From Hemicentrotus pulcherrimus (lineage: Eukaryota; Echinodermata; Echinoidea; Camarodonta; Strongylocentrotidae), in assembly GCA_003118195.1 (NCBI GenBank), contig BEXV01000675.1, positions 121,017-185,016 on the forward strand: 64,000 nucleotides of DNA, written 5' to 3'. Under the pieces are notes generated by a model. It did no database searches, was not told the origin of the DNA, and saw nothing but the letters and a program-made list of their open reading frames with translations. Shown piece after piece: positions 49,383-60,404 of this stretch. Position 1 is the first letter of the stretch. Each line of letters begins with the position of its first letter. Both the position numbers and the translations under genes were made by a program.

Positions 49383-50250
49383 AGCTAGCTAGCTTAGCTC
49401 TGTCCACTCTCTCTGCACTGCCCGTTACGTGTATGCTCGCAATCTCAGCTCCCTTCCTTCCAAATCAAACTATCCAAAAACAATGACTTGGAGGAGGAAT
49501 ATATATCTCTGAATAAATCTATGACAAAAAGGTTATTTTTCCTCCAAGAGAACAAAGCCAGAGCCGAAGAGATGGGTGATGTATTCTGGTAGTAGCACAC
49601 ACAGATGATGCAGTCTGCCTGGTATGTGAGCCTTTGTGTTGGTATAGATGTGGAGTCTCCCTCCACGCACGGCTGAGGATGATGCAGATGATAAAAAGTG
49701 TGTCACAAATTAGATGCAGTGTATTGCCGATTGCAGGGTCATCAACGTGCGTTCACTTTCTGTCTTCCCTCAATCTTCCTCCGTCAAGCCCGATTCTTTG
49801 GGAGGCTTGGGTAGGAGAGGGGGGGATCAGAGGCAAAAAGGTTGAGTCGTTTAGTTTGCTGTTCGTCCAGTCAGATGCTAGATATGATGGGGCCAGCTAA
49901 ACACCGTTATCTCTCTCTCTCTTCCTCTCTCTTCCTACCACTCTCTCTCTCTCTCTGTGCCTGCTGGCTATATCAGTCTCTACATGCATACACGCTAGCC
50001 TCTAGTTTAGTGAATGATGTGGGTTGGACTACACACATTAGCAAGGCGAGCGGGTTGAGGGATGCAGTGATAGCTAGTTGCCGGGTGGAAGCAGAGTGTG
50101 TGTGTTTGTGTGTGTCTGGTAGGGTAGGGAGAGATTTGCTCACTTTCACATGCAAACAAACTGGGCACACAAATCCTCTACTCCCCTTGTTCTCCGGGCT
50201 AATTACGTGTTTTCTCTTTATATTAGGCCCAGTTCAGTCGGGTAAACAGA
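49383..50250 (-). promoter_or_regulatory. Candidate promoter and 5' leader region
   Basis: GC-richer sequence with CT tracts (49911-49960) and a TG-rich patch near 50095-50118 lies directly upstream of the probable start codon at 49382. No TATA box is assigned, and the transcription start cannot be placed. Confidence 0.3.
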
Positions 50251-50259
50251 TGATAAAGG

Positions 50260-51980
50260 CCACAAATTCAGACTCAGATATAAAGGAGTGTCATTAGAGT
50301 CATTAAACTGAGATGAATGACAGCTAGGCTCAAAATCCACCGTGGCAAATTCTATCAAATTTTACCAAAAATATATTCCTGGAGATATGAAAAGCATAAT
50401 CAATTCCAATATAACAGGCCTATAGTCCTCTGAAATTTATTCCAAATTCAATTGCTGCACTCCAATAACATTTATTCTAATCAACTTTGAGCTGAGCAAT
50501 CCTATATTATAACAAATCGTTGTATACTTCAAAATTCTGATTTCCAGTGAATGTCAAAATCAGACATAGTGGATCATCAACAGACAACTTTGTTTTGATT
50601 CGAAGTACAACAAATCTAGTTTAATCCAAAACTAAGCGGTTGCTTCATCCACAATCATTGGCGTAGATTGCAGAGAACTGTACGTCAAATTCAGCCCAGG
50701 AAGTGCATGTAGGTCGATCGGCCACGTTTTCCAACACTTAACAACTTCTCTATATTCCAATGCAACTAAGTCCAGTTTAATTACTTAGTTAAAACATGGA
50801 CATGGGAAGGAAACTGGTAGTATCTAATTGCGCAAGCGACTTCCTGTGAAATAAACAAAAGACGTTCAGCACACTTCTGTCTGAAGTCACCACAAGTAAT
50901 CCTTCAGCTTATTGGTGATTGGTGATGATTCAATGATTTCAAGGAGGTTTACTCAAAATGTGCATTCAAGTCTGACAATATTTCCAAATATACTGGTGGG
51001 TGATGGTGGTGCTTTATTTGATTGTGAGGGTAGTACCATTACCAATGCAGGTTGCAACAGAAGGAATTTATTTGACCATGGATTTGAATGAACAGAGTAT
51101 GAGGCAATTAAATCTGGTGTTTATTTAGCTGGGCGCTTATTAAAAAAGCTCCTCAGCATTCAAGTGCATGTTGCTGTGCATACATATACTGGCAGTGTAA
51201 AATCAGAGCTTTAATTACATCGGCCCATCTGCGCCAGCAACAGTAAAAGAAGTTCTGAAGCAGTCTTTACGCTTGGTATGCCACTAAGCACTAGTAGTGG
51301 CTGGAATCTATTCAATCTTTCAATATTCATTCATAATATCCAGTTATGACTCAAGATATGTAGGAAACAAATGAAGATTTCCAAAGGAATTATATCAGTT
51401 CTGCCACCTATTCCAAGACTGAATCCAAGACTATCGCAAAACTGGAAGATCTGTGTTGTGAAGAGGGTCTGAAATGTAGACTATAACTCCTATCTTTCAA
51501 TATAAAATGTTCTCATACTCTCCAATGCCATTAATATTTCCACATAATCCAAATCTCTGACAGGATGAAAATGAACTGAATTAAAATATCTAATCCTGAT
51601 TGTGAATCTCAGACTCTGTTCTATATTGCCCTCACTACAAATCAATAATGCCAATATAGATTCCTTTGTCCAGTCGCGGAAGAAACTTTGGCACACGCTG
51701 AAGGCTTACTGTATACAAATTAGAGTCTTTGATAGCTCTGTTGTGAGGCTTGTATCTTTTATCCTTCAACAAATTAATATGACGAATGTGATTACAGTGG
51801 AGGTGGGAATGAGATTGAAAGGGGGTGGGGCTAAGGGAGGTGATGAACCTCTTGTAGTTGCTATAGTAGCATTGTTTGGATAGAGAGATCTGGTGCAGTG
51901 TGTTAGAAAGCAGATGGCTCTAGGCCAAACAAAGACATCTCATTATTTGCTAACATAAACCAACCAGTGGGGGGGGGGGG
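50260..51980. other. AT-rich spacer
   Basis: No supported gene or repeat. Confidence 0.35.
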
Positions 51981-51986
51981 GGGGGG

Positions 51987-52064
51987 NNNNNNNNNNNNNN
52001 NNNNNNNNNNNNNNNNNNNNNNNNNNNNNNNNNNNNNNNNNNNNNNNNNNNNNNNNNNNNNNNN
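51987..52064. other. 78-base gap between poly-G and poly-C
   Basis: N run preceded by a G run and followed by a C run. The change of strand composition across it suggests two unrelated low-quality ends. Confidence 0.95.
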
Positions 52065-52759
52065 CCCCCCCATCCAAAAGATTCAAAAAATAAACTTGAT
52101 ATATTCTATACCAATCTCAATCTTCCTTAATTACAAACTACCCATATTCATGGTCTAATTTCACACATTCCATACCCTTCCATTCCTGTTTTAAGTATAT
52201 AATTCTTATAAATACTATCAATACAAAAATGTTATCTACATTACCGTTTGTATTAATAGACATATGCTACTACATTGTAGTTTAACAAAAGATTGAATAG
52301 TCCAATGATATTTATGGTAAACTGTAAAAACATGCAAACAAGGGCTAAGTTAACACCTCCTCAGCAATAATACATCAATACAAATAACTAATCATCCTGG
52401 CCAAGTCAAATGCCATATTTCTACTGATCCCCACAATTTCCCCAATTAGTTATTAACAAAAGGCCTGCAAGGCTACAAAAACAATAATTTTCATCGAGTG
52501 ATACAGAGATAGTGATCGCCTTTATGAGATGAACCTGCCATTTACCTCTCCCAACTACCAAACCCCCCAATACACGACCAATAAGCAATACACCTTGTCT
52601 GCTAGTCTGTGCACACAAACTTAATTTTAACACTTAAAGAAAATAAAACTCCATGAAGCACTGAGCTAAGCCTAACTTTGGAAGATTCTGAATGAGTCAG
52701 CGACTGCAATACAGGCCTATAGATTGCACTCCACAGAGCAGTCTCCATAGTCTTTCAAT

Positions 52760-52903
52760 TCAGACACTCTGTTTGGCATAACGATTGACAAGGTTTTGAG
52801 CTTGCAGACTACCATTCTCCAGAGGCAGAGCTGTGGCTGAAGGGGGTGGGTGGTGTGGGACAGCTGCTGTATTACCCCCTTTCTTTGTCCAGCAAACAAA
52901 GCC
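52760..52903 (-). CDS. Possible terminal exon of a membrane or regulatory protein
   Basis: The minus frame GFVCWTKKGGNTAAVPHHPP, then PSATALPLENGSLQAQNLVN and RYAKQSV, ends in TGA at 52760. Codon choice (CTG, GAG, AAT, GGT) is coding-like and contrasts with the flanks. The proposed acceptor (GCGTGGTTAG) has a weak pyrimidine tract, and another AG a few codons in could be used. FVCWTKK followed by a Pro-rich tail would suit the end of a membrane segment plus cytoplasmic tail, but this is inference. Other exons would lie to the right, beyond 53 kb, and were not found. Confidence 0.35.
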   Translation of the reverse strand, partial: GFVCWTKKGGNTAAVPHHPPPSATALPLENGSLQAQNLVNRYAKQSV

Positions 52904-53491
52904 CTAACCACGCACTGTTACAAATCTGGCCCAAGGGTTTTCTTCCCTCCCCTCCTTCCAATGGTCTTACAAGCTACTACAGCTTTTCTCAGATACCGGT
53001 ATTGATTTTTTTTTTAAACGGCTTTTCATCTGAGGTGTCGCGTGGCACGTAGGTCATCTTATGTAAATGTAGGATATATCACTCAGTTACACACACAGTA
53101 CAGGGCTTGGTCATAGTGTGTTTCTCTATGCATGCATGCATTAGTGTGATTATTATATTAAGCAATTTTTAATTTACTACCGAGAATGTATTTAGGGTAT
53201 ATTTTGAAAATGACGTCTAGGAATCCATACCAAATAGGCATGAACAGAAATCATTACTTACTATATCAATAATGAAGAATGGAAAAAAAAAGAAAAAGAA
53301 AGAAGTTTGATATGAATGAATCATTTATCAATTCTATTTTTCTAAATAACTACAAATTACAAGCATGATCAATCTAAATACCGGTAGAAGTTAAATATTT
53401 TAGATTTTAAATTTTGCCATTCATAAGTAACCATGACTATCAACATTGATATCATCATCCTTTTATCATTATTCCCCTCTCCTCCTCATCC

Positions 53492-53492
53492 G

Positions 53493-53560
<68 letters not shown>

Positions 53561-53561
53561 C
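53492..53561. repeat. (CAT)n trinucleotide repeat
   Basis: About 23 uninterrupted ATC/CAT units. Confidence 0.95.
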
Positions 53562-53730
53562 AAAACATCACAATCGCTAATTCACTGCTATCAAATATAA
53601 AATGAAGAACCCTTCCTAAATATTCAAATTACATTTGATTGAATGTTCTGTAAAACAAGAGAAAGATGATAAGGAATATTTTCCTCTGTATATTTTCCAT
53701 AGGAATGTGGTGTATTGGATGACTGGGACA

Positions 53731-53753
53731 TTGACCTCTAGTCAAGAGGTCAA
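53731..53753. promoter_or_regulatory. Everted AGGTCA-type palindrome
   Basis: TTGACCTCT and AGAGGTCAA are perfect 9-base arms around a 5-base loop. Each arm holds a nuclear-receptor half-site (AGGTCA). A functional role is unproven. Confidence 0.35.
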
Positions 53754-54059
53754 GGGAGAGGATGGCACCATATTTGGGTAAAGAGGACATCATTGGTAGA
53801 GGGGTATCAGAATACCCTGGAAGACTGGAGAGGGGTGCTGCATAGTATAGGCATGGGGATAGGGAATTGGGGGATGTGGTAGCAAAGGGGTAATGGTAGA
53901 GGGGTAGGGGCGTGGCGAGGTTATGAATTTCAAGTAAAGCCTAAAGGAGGCAGGAGATAGAATAATAATGTCAAGGGGTAACAAATATAATGGATTTTAG
54001 ATGTGAACATATATATATATATATATATACCACATATTGTATACAGCCACAATAACATT

Positions 54060-54172
54060 TGGAGAATGAGAGGATGAGAGAGAGAAAGGGGGAGATGGAG
54101 GGGGAGAGGGAGAGATGGAGGGGGAGAGGGGGAGATGGAGGGGGAGAGAGGGAGAGAGGGAGAGAGAGAGAG
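54060..54172. repeat. GA-rich tract with GGAGATGGAGGGGGAGA units
   Basis: Short imperfect purine repeats following an (AT)n run at 54009-54028. Confidence 0.85.
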
Positions 54173-54365
54173 AAAACGCTACAGCTACACAATAAGAATG
54201 GGCAAAGTACCAATTCAGGGGAGGGGGGATACCACCAAAAGAATTCTTGTACTTTTTCTCTCACCCATCCATTGATAAAAACCTACTTTCTGCATAGCTT
54301 CAAACAGAGCCACGTGCCAAAGTGCACCGGGTCCTTTGTAAAGATCGGAGGGAGCATTCATGCAT

Positions 54366-54401
54366 CGTTATCCATTGTTATCCATTGTTATCCATTGTTC
54401 G
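54366..54401. repeat. 12-bp x3 tandem repeat
   Basis: GTTATCCATT is repeated three times at 12-base spacing. Confidence 0.85.
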
Positions 54402-54773
54402 GGGGATGTTTTTATTGATGACTATTGAAGTGTCAATGAACACACAAATTTGTTTGATTTTTACATCTGTTCAAACTAAAGACCCTAGCTCTCTTTCAAG
54501 ATCTGTGAATAGTTTTGCAGTCGTTGGCAGGTGCTGGTTGCTTCAAGTGTGCAACGCTATTTCAGCTTCTTTAGGACTGTCATTTGTGTCTTTGTTCAGA
54601 CATATGACAAGGCCTAATGTTATTTCTGTAGATAATAAAATGGGAACATGCTATTGAAATGAGCAGTTCCATACCAAGTACGACAAGACATTTATCAATA
54701 TAGACCTAGATAAGTTTTACAGAGTCATTAATTATGCTTGCAATCATAAATTTATTGAGGATACATTGAATAT

Positions 54774-55236
54774 TTCTGTTTAGAGCCAGAATGACGTTAA
54801 CTCATAAACTTAAATACAGACTTAAAGAGAAGGTTGAGTTCTGGGAAGAGGTAAAAAATGATTTGTGAGCGTTATCATTGTTATTATGCAAGGGTGAAGA
54901 GCATCAGATTAAACATGTTCCCTGAAAAGCATGGCTCTTCAAATGCCTTCATATTCTAAATATGACATGAAACATCGTAAAAATCGGGGGTAGGTTTTTT
55001 TCGCCATGTGCTCGTGTAGTCCCATGTACATCATTATGTGTACAGTGCTTGTAACTTTGCCAAGATTTTGCCAAATTTCTTATCATTTTGATGATTCCAG
55101 AACCTTACAATACACACAAATACTCATATACCAGATGATCAACCTTTTTTGATAGATTCCACACCGTTTCTTTCACAATGCAATCCCATGACCAGAACTC
55201 AACTTTATCTTTAACAGCATTCTGGCTTCAAACACA
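54774..55236. repeat. Foldback hairpin copy 16, split by a MITE
   Basis: Left half TCTGTTTAGAGCCAGAATGA with CGTTAACTCAT (to 54821) and right half CAGCATTCTGGCTTCAAACA (from 55215) are the two arms of one family member, separated by the TTAA element at 54826-55210. The insertion is therefore younger than this hairpin. Confidence 0.8.
54826..55210 (+). mobile_element. TTAA-flanked MITE, 385 bp
   Basis: Bounded by TTAA at 54822-54825 and 55211-55214. Terminal inverted repeats AGAGAAGGTTGAGTTCTGG and the complement of CCAGAACTCAACTTTATCT agree at 16 of 19 positions. The body matches 46729-47072 in the other orientation. It has no coding capacity and was probably mobilised by a piggyBac-type enzyme (inference from the target site). 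Confidence 0.85.
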
Positions 55237-55239
55237 AGA

Positions 55240-56090
55240 TATGCAATCTTTTCTGATGAAGGTGACATCATAATTTAGGATTTTCATACAAATTAGAATA
55301 GTCAAAAACACTCGTTTACAAAATATGGTTATGTGGGTATCCCATTAAAATCATTATTACTATGAATAATAAGTGTTAGCTTTAAGAATATGAGCAGTAA
55401 ACAAATTCTAGGACGATTTTGATAACAATACACCATAATAGTTACAATGGTTTCATATTTTCATATACATGTAATATTATAAATCGTAATAGTTGTGTAT
55501 TTTTGGTGGATTACTGAGCAGTTGCATTCAAAGACTCTGGCTAGACAGCCAGCCAATCAAACCAAGCAACATACCCTCAGGGTGGGTGTGGGGTAAAGGT
55601 CAGACCGGGTCAAATTCACGTCACAAAGACCCTGATTGTCTACTACACCATGAGGTCCTATAACATAGGAACACAGAACAAAGATCAAGCTTCAAAGTTC
55701 TGAGGATAAGCCCTTAATTTCATCAATCAAAGTCCCAAGCTATTTGCCAACACAACACAGGTAATACCTATAAAAGTCAACTCCACATCAAAACATCAGT
55801 TAGTCTCAAATACCACACTGTAAGTGTACTTTTCTTGAGACAATCACAGATTATGAACACTGGTTCTTCAACATTAATTGCAGTCAATTTCTTTCAAAAT
55901 ATCTCAATATAAAGGGATATTATATATCAAGTTGAAGTTTCCAAGTACAGAGGTGTTCGTTAGTGTGGGGTGATTGTGAAATAAATGAAAGAAACTGCTA
56001 AAAATGTTAGGGTCTGAATTTCAAGGCCAGTTGAAGCTCCTTGGTTCAAGTACAAATGCTGTACACCAGGGCCAAAAGCTGGTGGCACAC
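55240..56090. other. Spacer
   Basis: No supported gene. A moderately GC-richer patch lies at 55540-55660. Confidence 0.3.
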
Positions 56091-56096
56091 TTATGT

Positions 56097-56106
56097 CCAT
56101 ATATGG
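56097..56106. promoter_or_regulatory. CArG-box match
   Basis: CCATATATGG is a perfect CC(A/T)6GG serum-response-factor site. A ten-base match is expected occasionally by chance. Confidence 0.2.
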
Positions 56107-56149
56107 GCATATGACATCACAGAGAGGGCTCTGTGTTGGCAGGAGCAGT

Positions 56150-56283
56150 AGAGAGAAAGAAAGAAGAGACAGAGAGAAAAATAAGGAGGAGAGAGAAAGA
56201 AAGATCACAAGAATAGCAAGAAAGACACAGAGAGAGAGAGAGAGTGAAAACAAAAAGAGTATGTCAGACAGAGAGAGGGAGAC

Positions 56284-56314
<31 letters not shown>

Positions 56315-56362
56315 GAGAGTGAAAACAAAAAGAGTATGTCAGACAAAAAGAGTATGTCAGAC

Positions 56363-56393
<31 letters not shown>

Positions 56394-56430
56394 CAGAGAG
56401 ACAGAGACAGAGACAGAGAGAGAGAATGAG
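56150..56430. repeat. Compound GA/GACA repeat with higher-order unit
   Basis: AGTGAAAACAAAAAGAGTAT with GTCAGACAGAGAGAG occurs twice about 77 bases apart (a third partial copy of AAAGAGTATGTCAGACA follows), embedded in (GACAGA)n. Confidence 0.85.
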
Positions 56431-57404
56431 AGACTACACATGGGAGTGATTTTGAGAGAGAACAAAGGACGGTAGCGCTGTGTTTACACAAGATGGGTTG
56501 AGGGTGTCCTGGGCTGTGCCGAGCGCGAATGGGAGAGAGGCTTCACGGTTCACTGAGTGAACACACTCCAGGCCACACCATTGGTCTAAAGTTAAAGGAA
56601 GAGCCAGGAGATAACTCATGAATATTCATGATGCAAACACTATAGCAAACAGACAGGGGCATTGATGTATCTGCTTAATTGTTTAAAACAAATGAACATT
56701 TCTGTCACATTATTTCTTCTATATTTCACTAGCACATAAACAAGCAGACTGTTGCAATATAAATGACAGATCTATTGGACTGAATTTATATGGGGTCATT
56801 TTTCCAATGACAGATAGTGCAAGCGGTCTCCTATCAATATTAAAAAAAAAAAAAAAAAAATCTAAATACAATATTTATATCAACTTTTCACCAATCATGT
56901 TTATAAAATAATGATAATAAAGTCTCAGTTGTGACAGCTAGTCTAAACATCTAAACTTACTTCATTCTATTCAAGATTTGTGAGTTGCTCCAATTTATTT
57001 ACTTTTCTAAAAAAAAGTTACTTCTACCTTGCTTATCTGTTTAATATCAGTGATATACCTGGGTTACCATAATTATCTCAATGTTTGAACCCACAAGTGT
57101 TGTTATTTACTATGAAATAATCATTTTACTTCAACAAACTGGACTAAAAATGATTGGGTCTGAATATTGTAGTCCATGGACACACTAAGCTGATCATGTC
57201 ATACCACTAGGGGGAGCTATACTTGTTATGTATCTCATCATAATAATATTATGTGCACTGCGTAAATAAGCTTACCACAGCAGAATTCAAATAAACATAG
57301 ATGAATTTCATCTGATATCAAGACATGTAAATATTTTTCACACTATAACATCTCACACAAACATACCTCTGTAAAATAATATACAAATATACAAAGCTGT
57401 GAGA

Positions 57405-57533
57405 AAGAATAGTGGAAATTATATATCTTCGGAGGGACTGGCAATAGTTACTATTTTACCCAAGGGGCTTTGCCCCTCGGAAAAAATAGTACTAAGCCAG
57501 TCCCTCCTCAGATAAATAATTTCCACTATTCTT
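57405..57533. repeat. ~129-bp foldback element
   Basis: AAGAATAGTGGAAATTAT pairs with ATAATTTCCACTATTCTT's near-copy at the right end. GGAGGGACTGGC pairs with GCCAGTCCCTCC, and GGGGCTTTGCCCC forms the tip. It is repeated at 57841-57969 inside the second haplotype-like copy. Confidence 0.8.
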
Positions 57534-57840
57534 ACGAACCAAATGCTTGGTATATTTTGTTTATATCACTTTGTTATGATCCTAACGTTGACCTATTTAA
57601 TGGCTGGCATATGGTTTTTAACTTTATTCTTATGTCACCCATATTGGGGTGGGTATTAGAGAAGTTTACAAACAGTTTGAATTTGTCAATTTAACCTGCG
57701 CACAATCATACTAACACGCATTTAATGAGATGTNAGATGAATTTCATCTGATATCAAGACATGTAAATATTTTTCACACTATAACATCTCACACAAACAT
57801 ACCTCTGTAAAATAATATACAAATATACAGAGCTGTGAGA

Positions 57841-57969
57841 AAGAATAGTGGAAATTATATATCTTCGGAGGGACTGGCAATAGTTACTATTTTACCCAAG
57901 GGGCTTTGCCCCTCGGAAAAAATAGTACTAAGCCAGTCCCTCCTCAGATAAATAATTTCCACTATTCTT
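57841..57969. repeat. ~129-bp foldback element, second copy
   Basis: Same element as 57405-57533, offset by exactly 436 bases. It belongs to the duplicated block. Confidence 0.8.
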
Positions 57970-58169
57970 ACGAACCAAATGCTTGGTATATTTTGTTTAT
58001 ATCACTTTGTTATGATCCTAACGTTGACCTATTTAATGGCTGGCATATGGTTTTTAACTTTATTTTCATGTCACCCACATTGGGCCTGGTATTGGAGAAG
58101 TTCAGTTTGAATTTGTCAATTTAACCTGCGCACAATCATACTAACACGCATTTAATGAGATGTGCTAAT

Positions 58170-59050
58170 TTCGCATTACTTTTGACTGAACATGATGTAT
58201 TGTGATGTCACAATGCTTATCTACCTGAAAATCTCATAGAGCATGCGCAGTTCTGCCCATGAAAAAATAGTGGAATATATTTGGAGCTTTGGCAGAGATT
58301 TGTTTCTAATAGTGAAATTATATTTTATCACATGACCAACAATTGACCAACCATGTATTTAGAAAACTCATAAATATTCATAAAAGGAATATAATAAATA
58401 ATAATAATTCAATATATCACTTTTTGAATCAGTCAGCAAAGCATTATTCAAAAGTGCAATCCATTATGTGAAGAAATAACTTTATTTCTGAGAAAAGGGT
58501 GACACATTGTGTAGATAACCTCAACTCACAAATGTAAGGTTATTCATCTTTACAATTCCCTAGCTACAGAGTCACCTTAGCTACCTATCCATAGTCTTTT
58601 CTAGATATCTACAAAAATTACCTAATTATTACCTTTTGAATAAGAAAGTCGTACTTTGACACATTTCCCCCTTCCCCTTTCAATAACAAATCTTTTGAGT
58701 AATTAAAGACATTCTTAAAGTAAGTCTTTCAAAAAAGATGTTCCATATTCTGTTGAATGGAAACACTTGTTTTTAGATAGGACTTTCACACTATTGTCTG
58801 ATACTGCGTCTATCAAGAATTGCCATATTGAATTTTTTTTAAATCTAGCAAATTTTGATACAAGGATCAAGAGTTTCCCATCATTACTTTCAGACTAATC
58901 AAAGGCATGCATAATACATTATATACAAATACAAAATGGAGGAATACATCTAGGCCAACATCATCAACATCACTTTTTTGCACAAACATTCAAGAATAAA
59001 GACAGTGTGGTCCTACTGACGAAGCAAGGCCGAGGCCAGTCACCAGTAAC
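58170..59050. other. AT-rich spacer
   Basis: No supported gene. Confidence 0.35.
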
Positions 59051-59058
59051 GATCAGCG

Positions 59059-59208
59059 TGTCCACACACAAAACAATTTATCGCGAAACTCTATAAAGAA
59101 TCATCGTATAAAGAATCATTGTATGAATTTCAGACGTCGTCGTCGTCTNAAACGGTATCGCTATCGCGAAACGGTATAGCTAATCACGAAAAATGTTGTG
59201 TGTGGACA
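59059..59208. mobile_element. Small TIR element containing a one-base gap
   Basis: TGTCCACACACAAAACAATT and its complement AAATGTTGTGTGTGGACA form the ends. TATCGCGAAAC occurs inside each half. An N at 59149 lies in the middle, so the length is uncertain. Confidence 0.65.
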
Positions 59209-59219
59209 GGGGGGATACA

Positions 59220-59450
59220 TAATCAACAAGTGAGTTCTTGGAAGGAACTCAACACAGCTGGCGACCTTTTATCCCACATAATTCAAACTAAAGATGTCAC
59301 CAAAACAAATGAAGGACAACTCAATTATTGGCGAAGGTGGGCAGATGATGTGATGGGCGATCGTCCAACTTCAGTGAGAATCCAAAAGCTTATGCTATTG
59401 CATTTAATGAAACGTTTCCCTTTTCATATCTATTTTCATGTTAAATAAAT
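59220..59450 (+). other. Open frame without splice support
   Basis: The plus frame includes LNYWRRWADDVMGDRPTSVR and ends FPFHIYFHVK*, with AATAAA directly after the stop. It starts inside the TIR element and no acceptor is convincing. It could be a terminal exon or a chance frame. Confidence 0.2.
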
Positions 59451-59770
59451 ATTAGAATGGACTATGATTATGTAAGAGATTCCTTTTTACACTTTTTGAC
59501 AGAATTAGTCTTCTCTTGCGAAAGGTAGCTTAGCAGAATGAAGTAACACAAAATGACATGTCAAGAACGTGATAGGCGTTATAGTTAGTGATGTTTGTTA
59601 TTTTTTTAATATAAATGTATCTGAAAGAAGTTTAGCATTAAGTCTCATCAAGATGACTTCCAATATGAATCCAATATGTATTCCTTAATATTTGTAAATG
59701 ATAATAATTGATTTGTAATGTTGTGTTGAAAACAGGAAAAACATTGAAATTGAAATTCAAGTTGATGGTA

Positions 59771-59923
59771 CAGTCAAACCGGTCTATAGCGACCACCCAA
59801 GGGAAACACAAAAAGTGGCCATTGAAGACAGGTTCCTTTAGTACATGATTCAATGAGAAACCATTTTCAAGGGGAAAAAATGTGGCCTTTGTAGACAGGT
59901 GGTCACTAAAGCAGGTTTGACTG
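59771..59923. mobile_element. TIR element with TA target duplication, 153 bp
   Basis: CAGTCAAACCGGTCTATAGC at the left and GGTTTGACTG at the right are terminal inverted repeats, flanked by TA (59769-59770 and 59924-59925). GACCACC/GGTGGTC extends the pairing. It resembles widespread invertebrate MITEs with CAGTCAAACC ends. Confidence 0.7.
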
Positions 59924-60266
59924 TATATGCATATTTCTAACAATGTGGTGATTTAATTATGATCTTCAACAATTATGTTACGGAAGCAACCATATCATGC
60001 CATAACAATTGACTTGAATGACTTGACAATGTCTTTACTGTGTAGTATTTCAACTACATACAACTTCATTCATTAAGTTTTCAACCTGCAAGTTAATTTC
60101 ACACTTGTCACTAACAATCTTTATTACTACTAAGGAATATCTTGAGAGTAAAAATGGAATATCTTGAGAGTAAAAATGGTATAGTCTGCTGAATATTGCT
60201 TTAAGGTTCCGGAAGGGGAGCATGCTTTATATCTCATTTTAAATACCTTTCTATTCTCCCGTCAAG

Positions 60267-60404
60267 TATATCGGACACAGAAGGCCAAGGTCGATACAAA
60301 AATGCCCACAGCGATTCAAGGACCTGATGAGACTTAATTTATTCCTTGAAGAAGAGAAGAGTAAATTGGAGATGTCGGCCCTATTTACCTCTTCTCTCTC
60401 ATGA
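60267..60404 (+). CDS. Candidate terminal exon, basic then acidic
   Basis: A strong acceptor, CTTTCTATTCTCCCGTCAAG, is followed in phase 0 by 45 codons and TGA. The peptide is YIGHRRPRSIQKCPQRFKDL, then MRLNLFLEEEKSKLEMSALF and TSSLS. An AGA|GTAAAT site inside could be a donor instead, making it internal. Other frames of the same DNA are partly open, so the frame choice is uncertain. Not recognised. Confidence 0.35.
   Translation, partial: YIGHRRPRSIQKCPQRFKDLMRLNLFLEEEKSKLEMSALFTSSLS

Larger units (their letters stand above)
57299..58163. other. Diverged ~430-bp duplication around one N
   Basis: 57299-57733 and 57735-58163 align end to end with a handful of substitutions and small indels (for example ATATTGGGGTGGG versus ACATTGGGCCTGG), separated by a single N at 57734. 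This pattern fits two haplotypes placed in tandem rather than a real duplication. Confidence 0.8.

Noticed and set aside
57204..57217. CTCF-like CCACTAGGGGGAG
   Set aside because: A single short motif match in 64 kb is not evidence of a boundary element.
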